Positions 26,937-36,044 are shown, counted from the stretch's first letter. The stretch is 64,000 nucleotides of DNA from Acidimicrobiaceae bacterium (GCA_003161255.1 PMOQ01000044.1:1-64000), one strand, 5' to 3'. A program made the numbers and translations. The notes: generated from the sequence alone by a model not told the origin.

Positions 26937-26978
26937 TGGGCGCTCGCGGACTCGAACCTCTGCCTTCAGCCGTGTGAA
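26937..26978 (-). other. tRNA 3'-half-like remnant (possible att site)
   Basis: Reading the minus strand, 42 nt fit the 3' half of a tRNA segment by segment: anticodon loop TTCACAC (anticodon CAC, Val), stem GGCTG, variable AAGGC, T-stem AGAGG, T-loop TTCGAGT, T-stem CCGCG, acceptor AGCGCCC, A. The T-stem has two mismatches and no 5' half pairs with it, so it is not a working tRNA. 3' halves of tRNA genes are classic integration sites. Confidence 0.4.
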
Positions 26979-27025
26979 ATTCACTTGGTATTTTGGTGTC
27001 CAGAACGGTCCAAACCAATGGACGA

Positions 27026-27256
27026 TCAGCTCGCGAGACGTCGGCGCGGATGATCCTTGACCTCTACCTCCACCTCGCAGCCCAGAACGTAGAAGAGAGA
27101 GATGAGTTGCCGTAAGGACTTCGAGTAGTTCGTCGGGTCCAAGACACGATAGAGCTGAGCCGGAGAAGTCCCGAGCCAACGCGAGACCTCTCGCGCAGAG
27201 AGGCCCGAGGCTTCGTACCTCTTCCGAGCTTCTTGCGTAAGTCGATACAACGTCAC
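27026..27256 (-). CDS. small helix-turn-helix protein
   Basis: 76-residue protein with one helix-turn-helix: LTQEARKRYEASGLSAREVS (helices 1-2), then RWLGTSPAQLYRVLDPTNYS (recognition helix), followed by RQLISLFYVLGCEVEVEV. It resembles XRE-like antitoxins. It starts at GTG 27256, which overlaps the stop of the short frame 27253-27474 (GTGA), so a two-gene unit is possible. It is convergent with the PIN toxin gene. No target is known. Confidence 0.68.
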   Translation of the reverse strand: MTLYRLTQEARKRYEASGLSAREVSRWLGTSPAQLYRVLDPTNYSKSLRQLISLFYVLGCEVEVEVKDHPRRRLAS

Positions 27257-27474
27257 CGAACATGTACGAGATTGGGAGCCAGGATTGTCAACGAAACGGT
27301 GCCAACGCCTGACACTCCTCCGGCTGCGTCGAAGACGACGAACTGACTCTTCGAGAACGCGAGTCGAACTAGAACACTTCTCGTTGACGCTCCGATCGAA
27401 CCGGGAAAGGTCGATACAGACTTAGTCCTTGGACTTGGCCGGTGGCCAGTGTTGACGATGTTGGTGGCCGTCAC
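27253..27474 (-). CDS. possible small protein upstream of HTH gene
   Basis: 73-codon frame ending in a GTGA overlap with the HTH gene, the usual geometry of antitoxin-toxin pairs. The protein (SKSQFVVFDAAGGVSGVGTV near its C-terminal half) matches no family I recognise and its ribosome site is weak. It is listed because of the overlap only. Confidence 0.25.
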   Translation of the reverse strand: MTATNIVNTGHRPSPRTKSVSTFPGSIGASTRSVLVRLAFSKSQFVVFDAAGGVSGVGTVSLTILAPNLVHVR

Positions 27475-27532
27475 TGCTTTCGCAGCGTTTCAATTGGCCC
27501 CGAGGGAGAAGAGAACCGGCGGCAGCCGTACG

Positions 27533-28183
27533 TCAGTGAAGAAGGCTGGCCACCACGTTGATGACAAGGGCAACAATGACCGCACCAAACAAGTACGAGA
27601 ACGCGGCGTGCGTTAGAGCAATCCGCCGTATTGCTTTGGAAGTCAGGTTTGTGTCAGACACCTGAAAAGTCATCCCAATGGTCAGCGACAGGTAGGCGAA
27701 ATCCAAATACGTGGGCGGGTCGCTCTCGTTGAAGTCGATACCACCTTGAGTCTTTGAATAGTAGGTGCGGGCGTACCGCAAGGTGAACACGGTGTGAACC
27801 ATGGCCCACGACAGCGCCACGCTCAGCACCCCGAGAGCGATCAGGTAGGCCTTGGCTCCGCCTGTCGCTTGCCCTGCTCTGACCAAAACCAGTGCGACTG
27901 CAGCCAGCAGCGCGACACCAGCGGAAAGGACAATGAGCTCGGACATCCGGATGCTTGGGTCTTGTTTCGCCGCGAGGGCTTTGGTCTCGGCGGCGCTCAT
28001 CTTCCAGACAGAGAGCCACACCCACAACAAGAGACAGCCAACCCCGCCATCCCAGCCCCAGAGAATCGCTGCCTGCCATGACGTGAATAGCGATGCGATG
28101 ACTCCGGCGACAACACCGATCGATGCCGTAACGGCAACGCGAAATCCCGAAGACGCAGCACGCGCACGTTCGCGGACAGACAT
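27533..28183 (-). CDS. DUF1345 family membrane protein
   Basis: 216-residue integral membrane protein with about five hydrophobic segments. Family marks include the second-helix WDGGVGCLLLWVWLSVWKM, the cytoplasmic QDPSIRMSELIVL, then HTVFTLRYARTYY and YLDFAYLSLTIGMTFQVSDT, as in DUF1345 proteins, whose role is unknown. The conserved Tyr/Asp-rich loop before the penultimate helix is intact. ATG 28183 is a plausible start. It is the last gene before the dehydrogenase operon on the same strand but is separated by 42 bp in the downstream direction, so it could be co-transcribed. Confidence 0.82.
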   Translation of the reverse strand: MSVRERARAASSGFRVAVTASIGVVAGVIASLFTSWQAAILWGWDGGVGCLLLWVWLSVWKMSAAETKALAAKQDPSIRMSELIVLSAGVALLAAVALVLVRAGQATGGAKAYLIALGVLSVALSWAMVHTVFTLRYARTYYSKTQGGIDFNESDPPTYLDFAYLSLTIGMTFQVSDTNLTSKAIRRIALTHAAFSYLFGAVIVALVINVVASLLH

Positions 28184-28225
28184 ATCTAGTTTGACCAGCG
28201 AAGCGTACGTGACAGGGGCACGGAA

Positions 28226-29860
28226 TTAGATGTATGCCCGATTAGCGTTAGCGAGGTATCCAGCGGCCCGGGCGGCCAGGGCCATGATGGTGAGGGCGGG
28301 GTTGGCACTTCCTTGTGTCGGCAGGACACTGCCGTCGGTGATGAAGAGATTCGGGACGGCGAACGAGCGCAGATTTTCGTCGACGACCCCCGAACGTTCG
28401 TCGGCGGCCATTCGGCACCCACCCACTAGATGTGCAAAGCGATCAATCGTGATGATCTCTTCGGCCCCCGCTGCCCGGTGCATGTCGGTCATCACCTTGG
28501 TCGCCGCCTTCATCAACTCGTGGTCGTTGTCGCACATTGTGTAGGAGAAATCGGCCACCGGGAGTCCGTAACGATCGGTCTCAGAAGCCAGGATTACGCG
28601 GTTCTCGTATAGAGGGAGGAACTCACAGAGCGCCCCAAAGGTCGCCCAGTGGACGTAGTCGCGCATGTACTCGCGCAACACAACCCCCCAATGACCCTGA
28701 GCCGTTACATGCTCGGCAAACGTGATCGGGAGCGGGGAGACGCACTGCAGTGAAAAGCCGCGCTTGTAGTTCTTCGTCCGGTCGGTCTCGTAGAAGACCT
28801 CGCTTGAGGCCTCCGGCGGCGGGGCTTTGTACGCTCGGACCTCCTCTTCGTAGCGACCGGCCGTCTGTGGCGCTCCCTGCACCATCACGTAGCGGCCCAC
28901 CAGGTCGTAGTCGTTACACAATCCATCGGGAAAACGCTTGCATGCGGAGTTGAGCAACAGTCGCGGCGTCTCAATGGAGTACCCAGCGACGGCCACCGCC
29001 CGAGTCCGCTGGTGGTATTCGACGCCCGCGTGGAGGTAGGTCACCCCGTTGGTCCGGCCGTCGACGCCCACTGCGATCTTCGTCACCATCGAGTCAGCCC
29101 TGATCTCCGCACCGTGCGCGAGCGCATCGGGAACGTGCGTGATAAGGGGGGATGCTTTGGCGTTGACCTTGCAGCCTTGTAGGCAGAACCCACGGTAGAT
29201 GCAATGCGAACGATTTCCAAAGCGACCGTTGACGATGGCTACCGGACCGACCTTCACGTCGATCCGGAGCTTCTCGCAACCTTTGACAAAGACAAATCCA
29301 TTGCCGCTGATTGGATGGGGGGATTGGGGGTAGCCGTGGGGGTCACCCCACGGCCAATCCTGACCGGCCACTGGTAGCTCTTCCTCGATGTCCCGGTAGT
29401 AGTTCTTCAAATCCGCATAACCGATCGGCCAGTCGACCCCCACGCTGTCGAGGGAATAGGTATGGAAGTCCGAAGGATGGAAACGGGGCACGTAACCGGC
29501 GAAGTGAACCATCGAACCGCCAACCCCTCGGCCCGAGTTATTCGCACCTAGAGCGACTGGATTGCCACCGGAGATAACCCGGGGCTCGGTCCAGTAGAGA
29601 TCGTGAGAACCGGCCTCGTCACTCACCCAGTCACGATCGGGATCCCAGAATGGTCCGGCGTCGAAGGTCACTACCTTCCAACCGCGCCGAGCCAGCCGCT
29701 GGGTAAGGACCCCGCCGCCGGCACCGCACCCGATGACAACCAGGTCCACTTCTTCTTCGTTGCCGAATCGTCGCATTTCGGAACGGAGCCTGTGGTTCTC
29801 ACGGGTCCCATCGTTAGGAAGGAGCCATGCCGATTCGTTGCGACGGCGTACCTTGTTCAC
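28226..29860 (-). CDS. GMC-type FAD glucose/gluconate dehydrogenase, alpha (catalytic) subunit
   Basis: 544-residue GMC oxidoreductase. The FAD motif is VVIGCGAGGGVLTQRLA (about 41-57). The catalytic His and Asn are in HLVGGCRMAAD and GSANPALTIMALA. C220, C226 and C230 in SHCIYRGFCLQGCKVN form C-X5-C-X3-C, the [3Fe-4S] site known from FAD glucose dehydrogenase of Burkholderia cepacia and from gluconate/sorbitol dehydrogenases. It oxidises an aldose or aldonate and sends electrons through the cluster. Its ATG overlaps the gamma-subunit stop (ATGA). The multi-haem cytochrome partner is absent here, so the electron acceptor is unknown. Confidence 0.9.
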   Translation of the reverse strand: MNKVRRRNESAWLLPNDGTRENHRLRSEMRRFGNEEEVDLVVIGCGAGGGVLTQRLARRGWKVVTFDAGPFWDPDRDWVSDEAGSHDLYWTEPRVISGGNPVALGANNSGRGVGGSMVHFAGYVPRFHPSDFHTYSLDSVGVDWPIGYADLKNYYRDIEEELPVAGQDWPWGDPHGYPQSPHPISGNGFVFVKGCEKLRIDVKVGPVAIVNGRFGNRSHCIYRGFCLQGCKVNAKASPLITHVPDALAHGAEIRADSMVTKIAVGVDGRTNGVTYLHAGVEYHQRTRAVAVAGYSIETPRLLLNSACKRFPDGLCNDYDLVGRYVMVQGAPQTAGRYEEEVRAYKAPPPEASSEVFYETDRTKNYKRGFSLQCVSPLPITFAEHVTAQGHWGVVLREYMRDYVHWATFGALCEFLPLYENRVILASETDRYGLPVADFSYTMCDNDHELMKAATKVMTDMHRAAGAEEIITIDRFAHLVGGCRMAADERSGVVDENLRSFAVPNLFITDGSVLPTQGSANPALTIMALAARAAGYLANANRAYI

Positions 29861-30618
29861 GCGCGGTCGTCGTCCTCGGGCGCTTCGGAACCCCGAGAGG
29901 CTGAGCGACCGACATCGTGGGTCGTTTCATCGGTGTCTCCCCCCGAGGACCCGCCGCCGAGGGTTTCGGTGTGCTGACGCCGGGCAGCCTCGCTTCGCTC
30001 TGCCCAGGAAACCGGGTCCTGCGCGTCGCGCTCGGCGACCTCCCAGTCCTCTCGACGGTCGAGACCAAGGTTCTTATAACCGCGGGGGTATGCGGGACCC
30101 CCGTAGCCGATCTCGTTGAAGGCCCAGGGATGTGAGTAGAAGGCACTGCACGCGTATCGGAGCCAGAGAGAAAACACTCTTAAGGGCGGCATGCCGTGCC
30201 AGTCCACTTTGAGCTTACGGACCTCTTCGATGATTTGCATTTGCGCAGTCGCCGTTATGTCCCAGAAGGGCTGCCCATACGTCGCGCGCGCATCGGCGTC
30301 GAGGCCGGCGACCGAGCGCCGCCAAGCCTCCCAATCCTCAGGCATGTCCTCGTATCGGTAGCCGTCGCCTTGGCGTTCATGGAGGCGTACGTCGATCATC
30401 TCGAGCACCGGGATCTTCGGGTCGTCATCCTGGCCGAGAAGGCGGTCGACAAGTGCTCGAGCCGTCGGTTCTTCCTCAGGGGAGAAGAAACCGACCGGTC
30501 GGACCGGGCCGAGACGGTTCAGCACGACTCCAGTGGTGACCGTGTCCCAGGTGTGCGCTTGAGCGAGGACGTCGAAGCCAGGGAAACGCTGTTCGGCCGA
30601 GCCGGGGGTGGTGCCCAT
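29857..30618 (-). CDS. gluconate 2-dehydrogenase subunit 3 (gamma) family protein
   Basis: 253-residue partner of the GMC subunit. The Gluconate_2-dh3 core shows FFSPEEEPTARALVDRLLG, a middle EMIDVRLHERQGDGYRYEDM, and the C-terminal YSHPWAFNEIGYGGPAYPRG, GYKNLGLDRRED. In glucose dehydrogenases this small subunit is needed for folding and export of the catalytic subunit. No Tat signal is visible, which is unusual for the family and suggests a cytoplasmic-side complex. It lies 4 bp after the membrane-protein gene and overlaps the alpha gene. The last 45 residues are polar and acidic. Confidence 0.87.
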   Translation of the reverse strand: MGTTPGSAEQRFPGFDVLAQAHTWDTVTTGVVLNRLGPVRPVGFFSPEEEPTARALVDRLLGQDDDPKIPVLEMIDVRLHERQGDGYRYEDMPEDWEAWRRSVAGLDADARATYGQPFWDITATAQMQIIEEVRKLKVDWHGMPPLRVFSLWLRYACSAFYSHPWAFNEIGYGGPAYPRGYKNLGLDRREDWEVAERDAQDPVSWAERSEAARRQHTETLGGGSSGGDTDETTHDVGRSASRGSEAPEDDDRA

Positions 30619-30622
30619 TGAC

Positions 30623-31102
30623 TCAGTCCTCTCGGCGCAGGACAGAAGCCAACAGTCCCATCCCTCCGATCATGCCGAAGAGCAGCGGAGCGAACGCTGG
30701 TGGGCCCATTTCGGCGTTGTAACGAGCCATCTTCCAGCCGCCGGGTCGTTGGGCGATCCCGCGCAAGTGAAGGTATTGGCCCTGCAGGCTGTTGGCCAGC
30801 ACCACGGCCGACACGATGGGCAACACGGTTTTGGCCGCCCGCCGCGAGAACACGCCGGCCAGGCCGGCGGCCGTGGCGACCGGCGTCAGGGCGACGGGCA
30901 ACCACATCATCTTGTTCCCGAAGCTGGCCCGATCGTGCTCCATCCAGATCTCCGCACCGGAGATAAGCGCCCCAATGGCGGTTAGTCCGGCCATGGCCCG
31001 TTCAAAGCGTCCGTGCCGGATGTTGCGGACGAGGCGGTCGATGCCGTGGAGTCCGGACACCGGAGCGGTCCCTAGCCCCCTTTTGACCGAGCGCGTCCTC
31101 AT
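30623..31102 (-). CDS. integral membrane protein of the dehydrogenase operon
   Basis: 159-residue protein of unknown family with about four hydrophobic segments: AMAGLTAIGALISGAEIW, WLPVALTPVATAAGLAGVF, TVLPIVSAVVLANSLQG and FAPLLFGMIGGMGLLASVL. It starts inside the stop of the TPP enzyme gene (ATGA) and ends 4 bp before the gamma-subunit start, so all four genes are translated as one unit. It may anchor the dehydrogenase to the membrane or pass its electrons to quinone. HDRASFGNKMMWLP and RYNAEMGPP are the most conserved-looking loops. No haem-binding pattern is visible. Confidence 0.78.
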   Translation of the reverse strand: MRTRSVKRGLGTAPVSGLHGIDRLVRNIRHGRFERAMAGLTAIGALISGAEIWMEHDRASFGNKMMWLPVALTPVATAAGLAGVFSRRAAKTVLPIVSAVVLANSLQGQYLHLRGIAQRPGGWKMARYNAEMGPPAFAPLLFGMIGGMGLLASVLRRED

Positions 31103-32862
31103 GATTTGAACTCGGTGATCTTGTCCCGGAAGAGGGTGCTGGCGATGGTGGCCCGGCGCGGCTGGCCGGCCAGGAAGGCCTTCACGAAGCCCTTGGCTTG
31201 CTCATAGTTGACCTTGCCGGGCATGGGCGGCTCGTCGGGGTTCACGGTCACGTCCACCAAGGCCGGGCCCGGATGGGCAAAGGCGTCGGCGATGGCACCC
31301 TCAATCTCGGCGGCCTTGTCGACGCGGATCCCCTTTCCTCCGCAGGCCTCAGCCCACGGGGCGAAATCGAGCCGCTTCCCGAATCGGATACCGAACTCTG
31401 GGTAGCCGAGGACCAGCTGCTCCCACATGATCTGGCCCAGCTCGGCGTTGTTGTTGACGATCACCTTTATCGGCAACTCGTAGCGGCAGGCGGTGGCGAA
31501 CTCGGCCATCAACATGGCGAACCCGCCATCGCCGACGAAGGCGATGCACTGGCGACCGGGGTGGGCCCACTGGTTGGCGATGGTGTAGGGCAGTCCGGGG
31601 GCCATGGAGGCCAGGTTCCCGGAGAGGTAGAACTGTCGGTCGCCCCGGATGTCGAAGTGGCGGGCCGCCCACGTCGCGATGGTCCCCGAGTCCGACGTCA
31701 AGATGGCGTCGTCAGCGGCCAGCCGGTCGATGACCCGCATGAGGTACTGCGGCTGGATCGGATCCTCGGCGATCGACTCGATCGCCGCCATGCGCCCCCG
31801 CCACTTCTCCATGCCCTTCTGGGCTTCTTGGAGGAAGGCGCGGTCATCCTTACGCTGCAGCGATGGCAGGAGGGCTGTCAGCGATTCCTTCGAGTCGCCG
31901 ATCATGGGTACGTCGGTCGCCAGGCGGTTGCCGGCGCGGACCGGATCCGCTTCGATCTGGACGACCTTGCACTGGCCAACCTCGGGCAGGTACTTGGTGT
32001 AGGGGAAATTGGTGCCGACCATGAGGAGGGTGTCACAAGCCTCCATGGCTTCCATGGAAGGGGCAGTGCCGAGCAGCCCGGTCCCACCGATCGTGAGGGG
32101 ATGGTCGTCGGGTATGACTGCCTTGCCCGGCAGCGTCTTGATGATCGGGCTGGCGAGCGCTTCGGCTACAGCCAATACCTCGCTGCGGGCGTGAAGTGCA
32201 CCCGCGCCGACCAGCATCACCACCTTCTCTCCGGCATTGAGCACCTCGGCCGCGGCAGTCACGTCCTCGGGTCGGGGCACCCCTGGGGCGGGGAGAAAAA
32301 TGGCCGCGGTGGGCTTTATGACCGCCGGCGCCGGCGCCGAATAGGGATTGGCATCGGCGTCGGCCAGCTGGATGTCGGTGGGGATCGTGAGGTGGGATAC
32401 GGTCCGGCGGGCCAAGGCGTGGCGAACGGCCAGATCGACCAGGGTCGGGATCTGCACCGGGCCGTAGACCATCTGGTTGTACTCCGCCACATCCATGTAA
32501 AGCTTCTCGAGCGCCACTTCTTGCTGATAGCCGGTCCCGAGCATCTGGGTCTCCTGCATGCCGGTGATGGCCAGTACCGGCACATGGTCGAGCTTGGCGT
32601 CGTACAGACCGTTCAGTAAGTGAATGGCCCCGGGGCCGGAAGTGGCCAGGCACACCCCCAGCCGGCCGGTGGATTTGGCATAGCCGGTGGCCATAAAGGC
32701 TGCTGCTTCCTCGTGATGGACGAGGACGAAGTGGATCTTGTCCTGATTGCGCCGCAGCCCCTCGGTGATTCCATTGATTCCGTCGCCCGGTATGCCGAAG
32801 ACGGTGTCGACGCCCCAGTCAATCAGCCGCTCGACAAGCAGTTCTGCGGCAATCTTGGCCAT
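31099..32862 (-). CDS. thiamine-diphosphate enzyme, pyruvate dehydrogenase (quinone)/oxidase-like
   Basis: 587-residue ThDP enzyme of the PoxB/acetolactate-synthase superfamily. The N-terminal PYR domain carries the activating Glu in LVHHEEAAAFMA, the middle domain has the Rossmann-like VMLVGAGALHARSEV, and the PP domain has the ThDP motif GDGGFAMLM...NNN. SGPGAIHLLNGLYDAK is typical of PoxB-like members. It probably decarboxylates pyruvate or a related 2-oxo acid, with electrons going to quinone. ATG 32862 has GGAGGA 4 nt upstream. It is the first gene of the dehydrogenase operon and is divergent from GH15. Confidence 0.87.
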   Translation of the reverse strand: MAKIAAELLVERLIDWGVDTVFGIPGDGINGITEGLRRNQDKIHFVLVHHEEAAAFMATGYAKSTGRLGVCLATSGPGAIHLLNGLYDAKLDHVPVLAITGMQETQMLGTGYQQEVALEKLYMDVAEYNQMVYGPVQIPTLVDLAVRHALARRTVSHLTIPTDIQLADADANPYSAPAPAVIKPTAAIFLPAPGVPRPEDVTAAAEVLNAGEKVVMLVGAGALHARSEVLAVAEALASPIIKTLPGKAVIPDDHPLTIGGTGLLGTAPSMEAMEACDTLLMVGTNFPYTKYLPEVGQCKVVQIEADPVRAGNRLATDVPMIGDSKESLTALLPSLQRKDDRAFLQEAQKGMEKWRGRMAAIESIAEDPIQPQYLMRVIDRLAADDAILTSDSGTIATWAARHFDIRGDRQFYLSGNLASMAPGLPYTIANQWAHPGRQCIAFVGDGGFAMLMAEFATACRYELPIKVIVNNNAELGQIMWEQLVLGYPEFGIRFGKRLDFAPWAEACGGKGIRVDKAAEIEGAIADAFAHPGPALVDVTVNPDEPPMPGKVNYEQAKGFVKAFLAGQPRRATIASTLFRDKITEFKS

Positions 32863-32949
32863 TGTCTCCTCCAGCTCAGGTGGATCGAAGGCCCTAGGAA
32901 CATCGGTATTGGTTGTTCGCCCGGGACCAGGGACATGTGAACGTCTCGG

Positions 32950-32963
32950 CGGTAACGTTACCG
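32950..32963. promoter_or_regulatory. LacI-type palindromic operator between divergent operons
   Basis: CGGTAACGTTACCG is a perfect 14-bp palindrome with the central AACGTT core typical of LacI/GalR operators. It lies between the TPP-enzyme start (32862) and the GH15 start (33092) and so can control both operons. No LacI-type gene is in the window. Confidence 0.6.
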
Positions 32964-33091
32964 AATGCATACCCAATCGCGAGGAGTGAGCCGAGGGTGG
33001 AGTGGGAGCGACTCCACGAAGAGGCGGAGTCTTGCCTGGCTGCCGCTGATTTTCCAGCACCAGGCGCTGTGGGGTTGAGTTTGGAGAAGGG

Positions 33092-34918
33092 ATGTCTGCG
33101 CTCAGAAGCGTCCCCACACGATCCGACCGACGGCTCCGAAAAGCGTGCGAGTTGAGCGAGGCATGGAGTCCCAACGACCCACACGTCCTCCGGGACTACT
33201 CCTTCATCGCCGATGGCCGTCGGGGGGCGCTGATCGGGCCTGATGGCAACTACGCGTGGCTGTGCTTCCCGAGTTGGGACGATCCCGCTGTCTTCGCCGG
33301 ATTGCTTGGCTCAGGGGGCACATACGCCGTGTTGCCACAGGGCCGGTGGGTCTGGGGCGGGTACTACGATGACCGCTCCCTCATCTGGAACAGCCGTTGG
33401 GTAGGTGAAGACTGGATCGTCGAGTCGCGGGACGCTCTGGCTTATCCCGGCGAACCCGACCGCGCCGTCCTCCTGCGTCGTATCACCTCGATGGCGGGCC
33501 GGAGCCGGCTGACCATACTGCTCGAACCCGGTGGCGATTACGGTCGTCGGTTTCTGTCCGGATGGAAGTGCCCCGACGGAGTCTGGGAAGCGAAGGAGGC
33601 TGGTCTCACCGCACGATGGTTCGGCGCGCGCGACGCCATTCTGGAGCGTGGACCCTCGGGTCGATCCCGCCTCGCCCTTCATCTCGACCTCACGCAAGGT
33701 GACCACCGAGACCTGGTGCTGGAGCTGTCGAGCGATGGGGTGCCACTCCCGGCGAAACTTGACGCCGAGCGTTATTGGCAGAGCACCGAGGCGGCATGGC
33801 ATGAGGCCGTCCCCGCGTGCAGCGGGATTGTGGCCGCCCGAGATGTGCGCCGCTCGGTTGCAGTGCTGCGCGGCATGACCGGACCTGAGGGCGGCACGGT
33901 TGCCGCCGCCACCACCTCGCTCCCCGAGCGGGCCCAACAAGGACGGAACTACGACTATCGCTACGTCTGGGTTCGCGACACTTGTTACATCGGTCACGCA
34001 GGCGCCCGCCTTGTCGGAGGCGAGCAGATTCTCGATGACTCGGTGCGCTGGATCACCGCCCGCCTCCTTGCCGATGGGAATCGGCTGATGCCGGCATATA
34101 CCGTCCGGGGGGAGCCAATCCCTGACGAGTCAGCCCTGGACCTGCCCGGGTATCCAGGAGGAAACGACGTCGTGGGCAATGGCGTGCGTGAACAGTTTCA
34201 ACTCGACGGGTTCGGCGAGGCATTGCTCCTACTGGCCGCCGCTTCTTCGCAGGGACGTCTTGACACGCTGGGGTGGCGGGCCGCTGAGGCCGCTGCGAGT
34301 GCTATCGAGCAACGTTGGCGTGAGCCCGACTGCGGAGTGTGGGAGCTCGATTTGCACAACTGGACCCACAGTCGGCTCATCTGCGCCGCTGGCCTCCGCG
34401 CCATATGCGACGAAGCGGATGCCCCATCTGGATGGACCGCGCGTTTCCGCCCGCTCGGCGACAAGATCATCGCCGACACTGCCGCGGCCAGCCTGCACTC
34501 GACGGGTCGCTGGAAGCGTGCTCCGGACGATGACCGCGTCGATGCCTCTCTATTGTTGGCCGAGGTACGCGGCGCCGTGCCCGCCGAGGACCCGCGGAGC
34601 GTGGCCACCCGCCGAGCGGTCGTCGAAGAGCTCTCCCAAGACGACTGCATCTACCGATTCAAACATCAGGGCCGTAGTCTCGAAGAGGCCGAAGGTGCCT
34701 TCCTCGTATGCAACTTCTGGATGTCGCTCGCCTGCTTCGGCTCCGGGGACACCCTGGAGGGGATTCGCTGGTTCGAGCGTGCCCGGACCTCGGCGGGGAG
34801 TCCCGGCCTTCTTTCCGAGGAGCTCGACGTCCAACAGCGCCAGTTGCGCGGGAATCTCCCCCAGGCCTTTGTCCACGGACTTCTGGTGGAGACTGCGGCC
34901 GCCCAGGGACCGCGCTGA
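33092..34918 (+). CDS. glycoside hydrolase family 15 protein (glucoamylase/trehalase-like)
   Basis: 608-residue GH15 protein. The N-terminal beta-sandwich includes LRDYSFIADGRRGALIGPDG. The (alpha/alpha)6 barrel begins with ATTSLPER and RNYDYRYVWVRDTCYIG. The paired catalytic glutamates are in CGVWELDL and LLSEELDV, as in bacterial glucoamylases, glucodextranases and trehalases. It releases beta-glucose from alpha-glucans or trehalose. No signal peptide, so cytoplasmic. GGAGAAGGG immediately precedes ATG 33092. The enolase-superfamily gene starts 1 nt after its stop, and the dehydrogenase operon is divergent. Confidence 0.9.
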   Translation: MSALRSVPTRSDRRLRKACELSEAWSPNDPHVLRDYSFIADGRRGALIGPDGNYAWLCFPSWDDPAVFAGLLGSGGTYAVLPQGRWVWGGYYDDRSLIWNSRWVGEDWIVESRDALAYPGEPDRAVLLRRITSMAGRSRLTILLEPGGDYGRRFLSGWKCPDGVWEAKEAGLTARWFGARDAILERGPSGRSRLALHLDLTQGDHRDLVLELSSDGVPLPAKLDAERYWQSTEAAWHEAVPACSGIVAARDVRRSVAVLRGMTGPEGGTVAAATTSLPERAQQGRNYDYRYVWVRDTCYIGHAGARLVGGEQILDDSVRWITARLLADGNRLMPAYTVRGEPIPDESALDLPGYPGGNDVVGNGVREQFQLDGFGEALLLLAAASSQGRLDTLGWRAAEAAASAIEQRWREPDCGVWELDLHNWTHSRLICAAGLRAICDEADAPSGWTARFRPLGDKIIADTAAASLHSTGRWKRAPDDDRVDASLLLAEVRGAVPAEDPRSVATRRAVVEELSQDDCIYRFKHQGRSLEEAEGAFLVCNFWMSLACFGSGDTLEGIRWFERARTSAGSPGLLSEELDVQQRQLRGNLPQAFVHGLLVETAAAQGPR

Positions 34919-34919
34919 G

Positions 34920-36044
34920 ATGGCCATGCCGCCACCGCGCAGTTCGGAATGGAACGTCACGGGCATCGAGTGCCTGGTCTTCTCCGTCCCCACGGATCAG
35001 CCCGAGGCCGACGGCACCCTCGAATGGTCGGCCACAACCATGGTGGTCGTCCTCGTACGAGCCGGGGCGGTGACCGGCACCGGGTGGACCTACGCGGGGG
35101 CCGGAAGCAAGGCGGTCGTCGAGGATCAGCTCTCCGCAGTGGTGCTTGGTGCCGATCCGATGGACGTGCCTGGGATCACCGAGGCAGGGATCAGGGCGTG
35201 CAGGAACCTCGGGCGTCCCGGAGCTGTTAGCTCGGCGATCTCGGCCGTCGACATCGCGCTATGGGACCTCAAGGCGCGGCTCCTCCACCAGCCGCTCTCC
35301 GCCCTCTTCGGCCGATGCCGCGCCGATGTACCGATCTATGGCAGTGGCGGATTTACCACCTACGACGACCCCACGACCGCTTCACAGCTTGAGCTCTGGG
35401 TCGGCGATTGGGGGATACCCCGGGTCAAGATCAAGATCGGTGAGTCGTGGGGTACGAACCCCGAGCGCGATCTCGCTCGGGTAAAGCTCACCCGATCAGT
35501 GGTGGGTGATGCAGTGGAGATCTACGTCGACGCTAACGGCGGCTACACCCGCAAGCAGGCAGTGAGGATGGGACGCAGATTCGGCGACGAGTACGGCGTC
35601 GTTTGGTTCGAAGAACCCGTCTCCTCTGACGATCTGGCCGGTCTGCGCGAGGTGCGCGACCACCTCGACATGGACGTGGCGGCTGGGGAGTATGGGTATG
35701 ACGAGACCTACTTTGCCACCATGGTGGCGGCCGAGGCGGTGGATTGCCTGCAGGTGGACGTGACCCGGTGTGGGGGCTACACGTGCTGGCTGCGCGCCGC
35801 GGCGATCGCCGGCTCACGCGGTCTGCAGGTTTCGGCGCACTGTGCTCCGAACCTCCATGCCCACGTTGCCACCGCTGTGCCCAACCTGCGCCACGTCGAG
35901 TACTTCCACGACCACCACCGCATCGAGACGATGCTTTTCGACGGTGCCCTCGATCCCCGAGGAGGGGCGCTCATTGCTACCGACCACCCGGGCCACGGGC
36001 TGACGCTGCGGATGGACGCCGCGGAGGAGTACAGGGTGCGCTGA
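34920..36044 (+). CDS. enolase-superfamily sugar-acid dehydratase/racemase-like protein
   Basis: 374-residue member of the mandelate-racemase/muconate-lactonising group. The barrel has the K-x-K lysines in RVKIKIGES, metal ligands in YVDANGGYT (Asp), WFEEPVSSDD (Glu) and AAGEYGYD (Glu), and a late His in SAHCAPNLH. This His plus KxK set is found in acid-sugar dehydratases and racemases. It starts 1 nt after the GH15 stop. Together with the divergent glucose dehydrogenase, a role in dehydrating an aldonate is attractive but inferred. Another ATG lies two codons downstream. Confidence 0.87.
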   Translation: MAMPPPRSSEWNVTGIECLVFSVPTDQPEADGTLEWSATTMVVVLVRAGAVTGTGWTYAGAGSKAVVEDQLSAVVLGADPMDVPGITEAGIRACRNLGRPGAVSSAISAVDIALWDLKARLLHQPLSALFGRCRADVPIYGSGGFTTYDDPTTASQLELWVGDWGIPRVKIKIGESWGTNPERDLARVKLTRSVVGDAVEIYVDANGGYTRKQAVRMGRRFGDEYGVVWFEEPVSSDDLAGLREVRDHLDMDVAAGEYGYDETYFATMVAAEAVDCLQVDVTRCGGYTCWLRAAAIAGSRGLQVSAHCAPNLHAHVATAVPNLRHVEYFHDHHRIETMLFDGALDPRGGALIATDHPGHGLTLRMDAAEEYRVR

